Below, one piece after another: positions 14,790-17,013 of a DNA stretch of 17,013 nt (its first letter is position 1; each line of letters opens with the position of its first letter). The translations under genes were made by a program, and so were the position numbers. The stretch lies in assembly GCA_964462125.1 (NCBI GenBank), contig CAYWXT010000110.1, forward strand, positions 1 through 17,013, in the 5' to 3' direction. The DNA comes from JAWLFY01 sp964462125 (lineage in GTDB: Bacteria > Planctomycetota > Planctomycetia > Pirellulales > Pirellulaceae). Under the pieces are notes generated by a model that saw only the letters and a program-made list of their open reading frames with translations, had not been told where the DNA came from and searched no databases.

Positions 14790-17013
14790 GCATGCTGGAA
14801 TCGCTTGAGCTGCTCGTGCAGGTGCCACTGGCCGGGGTCGTCGAGCAGGCAGGCGCGTTCGATCTGCACCGCCTCTTCGTAGCGGCCGAGTCGAAATAGG
14901 ATCTCGGCGAGGGTGTCCCGATAAATCGCACTTTCCGGATGCATTCGCACCGCGCGTTCGGACAACTGCAGGGCGTCCTGGAGCCGCTGGCCGTTGACCG
15001 CGGCGACCCAGGCGAGGTTGTTGGCGGTCGTTGCATCGAAGGGATAGTCGCGGCTATAGCGTAGCCCGGCGTCGATGATCCGATCGAGCGTCTGGCGAGC
15101 GAGGTCCTCCATGCCGGCTTCGCGGACGCTGGGAAGGAGTTCTTCGGCGAAACGGATATCGAGCGGATCGAGCGAGAGGATCCTCTCAAACGCTTCCCGC
15201 ACCCCCGCTTCATCACGCCGCTGGACCGCTGCTTGCAGCGACCACCGATGCGTGACCAACGGTAGCGAAACATACGCAGCAGGGACAAATTGCGTCGACT
15301 CCAAGGTGCCGCTGAAAGCCATATCGAACCATCGCGCCGCCTCCTCCGGTTGCTCCTCCGCAGCGAACAGCGCGAAGGCGTAGGCGGCGGTGTAGAACGC
15401 GGCCCCTTCAGGGCTGCCCATGGCGGTCACCGGCAACAGCCCGCGGAAACCGTGATCGGCTAACTCCCGTTCCTCCCGGTCGACGAGGTAGCGAAGCAGC
15501 TCCAAATTCGTTTCGGTCGACGGCGAGGCGAGGACCAGGCGGAGCAATCGTTCCCAACGCTCGGCCTCCCGTGGGTCGCCCCCGCGTCGTGCCGCGACCC
15601 ACAACCCGACCAGCGATTTCGCGGCCAAGGTGGTGCCGGAACGTCCTCCACCCCGGATTCCTTGCTCGGAAACCGATGTCCAAATCTGCTCCAACAGCTC
15701 ACGGGCCTCCCCGCTCCGCCCACTCTCCAGGGCTCGCTCGGCAAGCTCAAACGTCGCCTCCAAGTTGCCGCTAGCGTGCATTTGACGCAGACATCGGCGG
15801 GCATACTCCGCCTGACCATGTTGGCGGAAGAAATCGACTAAACCGATCGTCGGCTGGGATTGCGACTGGAAAACGACGCGCCCGCCGATCCGTTCCACCT
15901 GGCGTTGGCGTTTGTCCGGAAGTTGTTGATAGATGAACCGGAAACCGGACTTGGGATCGAAACCATGCGGCACCTTGCCATCGAGCAAGGCGGTCACGAC
16001 ATCGAGCCGTTCCCGCAGGGATGCGTGGGGCATCCGCTTCTCGAACGACTCCATCAACAGCTCCAACGTCGCGGAATCGGTGTCGGGAAAGACTCGCACA
16101 AGCATGTTTTCGGCCGCCGTAGAGAGGGTCGCTTCTCCCGGAAAAACCGCGAGCCGGCGGACCCAGTCGCGGCGGACCGGGGCAGGGAAACTGGAGATCA
16201 CGTAAGCCCGAAGCTCCACGCGGCCGACGGCCACATTGCCGCGCGAAAGGCCTTCGGCAATCCGCCATGCCAGATCGTGACGACCGATCGAGATCAAGCA
16301 TTTCATCAGGGCCAACAGCCGCCGCACCTCCGCAACGGGCCGCTCTCCCTCGCTGGACTTCTGAGCCGCAACCCCCTCGGCCAACCATCGGTCGAGATTC
16401 GGTTCAACCCGTTCCAGGGGCCACCCCAGCAGTTCGAACGCCCGGGACTTCTGCACCGCGGCCAGGGCGACTTCAGCGGCCGCTTCGGGCTGTGGGCCGC
16501 TCAACACACCACAGGCGGCATCGATTTCGCCGTGAACCGCAAGCGTCTGCCAGCGGAGCGCAATCGAGGCGTTGTCGTCGGCGGCTTCCTGATGGGAAAG
16601 CGCGTCAATCGCGGCCGTGCGGATCGCGTCGATGCCCCCACGAGCGGCCGCGATCAGGGCGTGACTCCAGTACCGCGTCTGTTCCGCGGAACCGGCCGGC
16701 GCCGCTTCGGCCCGCGCACGGCTCTCCCTGGCCAGCTCGTCCCAGCATCCGGCGAGCGTCTTGACCGCGCGCTGCAACTCGTCATCCTGCGGCTCGGTCC
16801 GTTCGACAAAATCAACCGCCTCGCCGTGCCGATCGCGGAGGATCAGAATCAGTGCGGTGGCCTCCGCCCGCTCCGTTCGACTCCACGTTTCCGCAGCCTG
16901 AGGCAACAGGTCGTCCGGAGCAATCTCCTGGCCGAGCCAACGCATCAAGTGCAGCCGGCAGGCCGCCAATTCCTTGGAGTCGGCGGCGATGTCGACCAGC
17001 TGCAGCAGTTCCT
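14750..17013 (-). CDS. Large tetratricopeptide-repeat protein, N-terminus outside window
   Basis: About 753 residues are visible and the frame stays open through the right edge, so the start lies upstream of the window. The TTG at 16969 has no support as a start. The sequence is almost wholly helical with leucine/alanine-rich repeats. Two clear TPR units lie near the C-terminus: ATTANNLAWVAAVNGQRLQD with the following ALQLSERAVRMHP, and SAIYRDTLAEILFRLGRYEE with the following AVQIERACLLDDP. Earlier parts contain TPR-like segments of weaker consensus. No signal peptide can be judged because the N-terminus is missing. TPR proteins scaffold protein complexes; no partner is evident. The last 40 bp overlap the 3' end of the convergent lipoprotein gene, which leaves little space for terminators. 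Confidence 0.82.
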   Translation of the reverse strand, partial: ELLQLVDIAADSKELAACRLHLMRWLGQEIAPDDLLPQAAETWSRTERAEATALILILRDRHGEAVDFVERTEPQDDELQRAVKTLAGCWDELARESRARAEAAPAGSAEQTRYWSHALIAAARGGIDAIRTAAIDALSHQEAADDNASIALRWQTLAVHGEIDAACGVLSGPQPEAAAEVALAAVQKSRAFELLGWPLERVEPNLDRWLAEGVAAQKSSEGERPVAEVRRLLALMKCLISIGRHDLAWRIAEGLSRGNVAVGRVELRAYVISSFPAPVRRDWVRRLAVFPGEATLSTAAENMLVRVFPDTDSATLELLMESFEKRMPHASLRERLDVVTALLDGKVPHGFDPKSGFRFIYQQLPDKRQRQVERIGGRVVFQSQSQPTIGLVDFFRQHGQAEYARRCLRQMHASGNLEATFELAERALESGRSGEARELLEQIWTSVSEQGIRGGGRSGTTLAAKSLVGLWVAARRGGDPREAERWERLLRLVLASPSTETNLELLRYLVDREERELADHGFRGLLPVTAMGSPEGAAFYTAAYAFALFAAEEQPEEAARWFDMAFSGTLESTQFVPAAYVSLPLVTHRWSLQAAVQRRDEAGVREAFERILSLDPLDIRFAEELLPSVREAGMEDLARQTLDRIIDAGLRYSRDYPFDATTANNLAWVAAVNGQRLQDALQLSERAVRMHPESAIYRDTLAEILFRLGRYEEAVQIERACLLDDPGQWHLHEQLKRFQHAYEAEPALPSRSP

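Overview
The window looks like chromosomal DNA of a planctomycete, most probably a Pirellulaceae / Rhodopirellula-type marine member. This is inferred from the high GC content, a sulfatase beside a BNR-repeat protein, a Tat-exported Gfo/Idh/MocA oxidoreductase, TadE/TadG-like genes apart from a pilus locus, a lipoprotein and a TPR protein of planctomycete type, and weak or absent Shine-Dalgarno sequences before many genes. I see no rRNA, tRNA, CRISPR array, insertion sequence or phage gene.

Layout. (1) 1-3391, all minus: the 5' end of an ammonium transporter gene (amt, cut by the left edge), lepA (elongation factor 4), and a ROK-family sugar kinase 41 bp upstream of lepA and probably co-transcribed with it. 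(2) 3473-4903, plus: a GT4-type glycosyltransferase whose 3' end overlaps the next convergent gene by 41 bp. (3) 4863-7229, minus: a tight four-gene operon read as two-TM/HAMP-like protein, TadE-like pseudopilin, TadG-like von Willebrand A protein, second TadE-like pseudopilin. The last three are joined by 4-bp ATGA overlaps. (4) 7230-7824: a gene-poor stretch with a 3 x 15-bp tandem repeat and what looks like the truncated 5' remnant of a VIT1/CCC1-type transporter gene. (5) 7825-8709, plus: a double-domain universal stress protein. (6) 8714-13474, minus: a probable polysaccharide-degradation group, read as BNR_4-type beta-propeller, formylglycine sulfatase, Tat-exported oxidoreductase. (7) 13584-14789, plus: a lipoprotein with a toroid-like domain, overlapping by 40 bp the convergent TPR protein that runs off the right edge.

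How the genes work together. The BNR protein, sulfatase and oxidoreductase all carry export signals, so they could attack a sulfated, probably algal, polysaccharide outside the cytoplasm; this rests on families and context only. The Tad-like operon probably makes envelope proteins, but no Tad ATPase, secretin or prepilin peptidase lies in the window. The most unusual items are the VIT1 remnant, the missing MIDAS aspartate in the TadG-like protein, the degenerate zinc motif in the ROK kinase, and a 4 x 18-bp tandem repeat that builds the hydrophobic core of the BNR protein's signal peptide. I did not find a clearly new multi-gene system.
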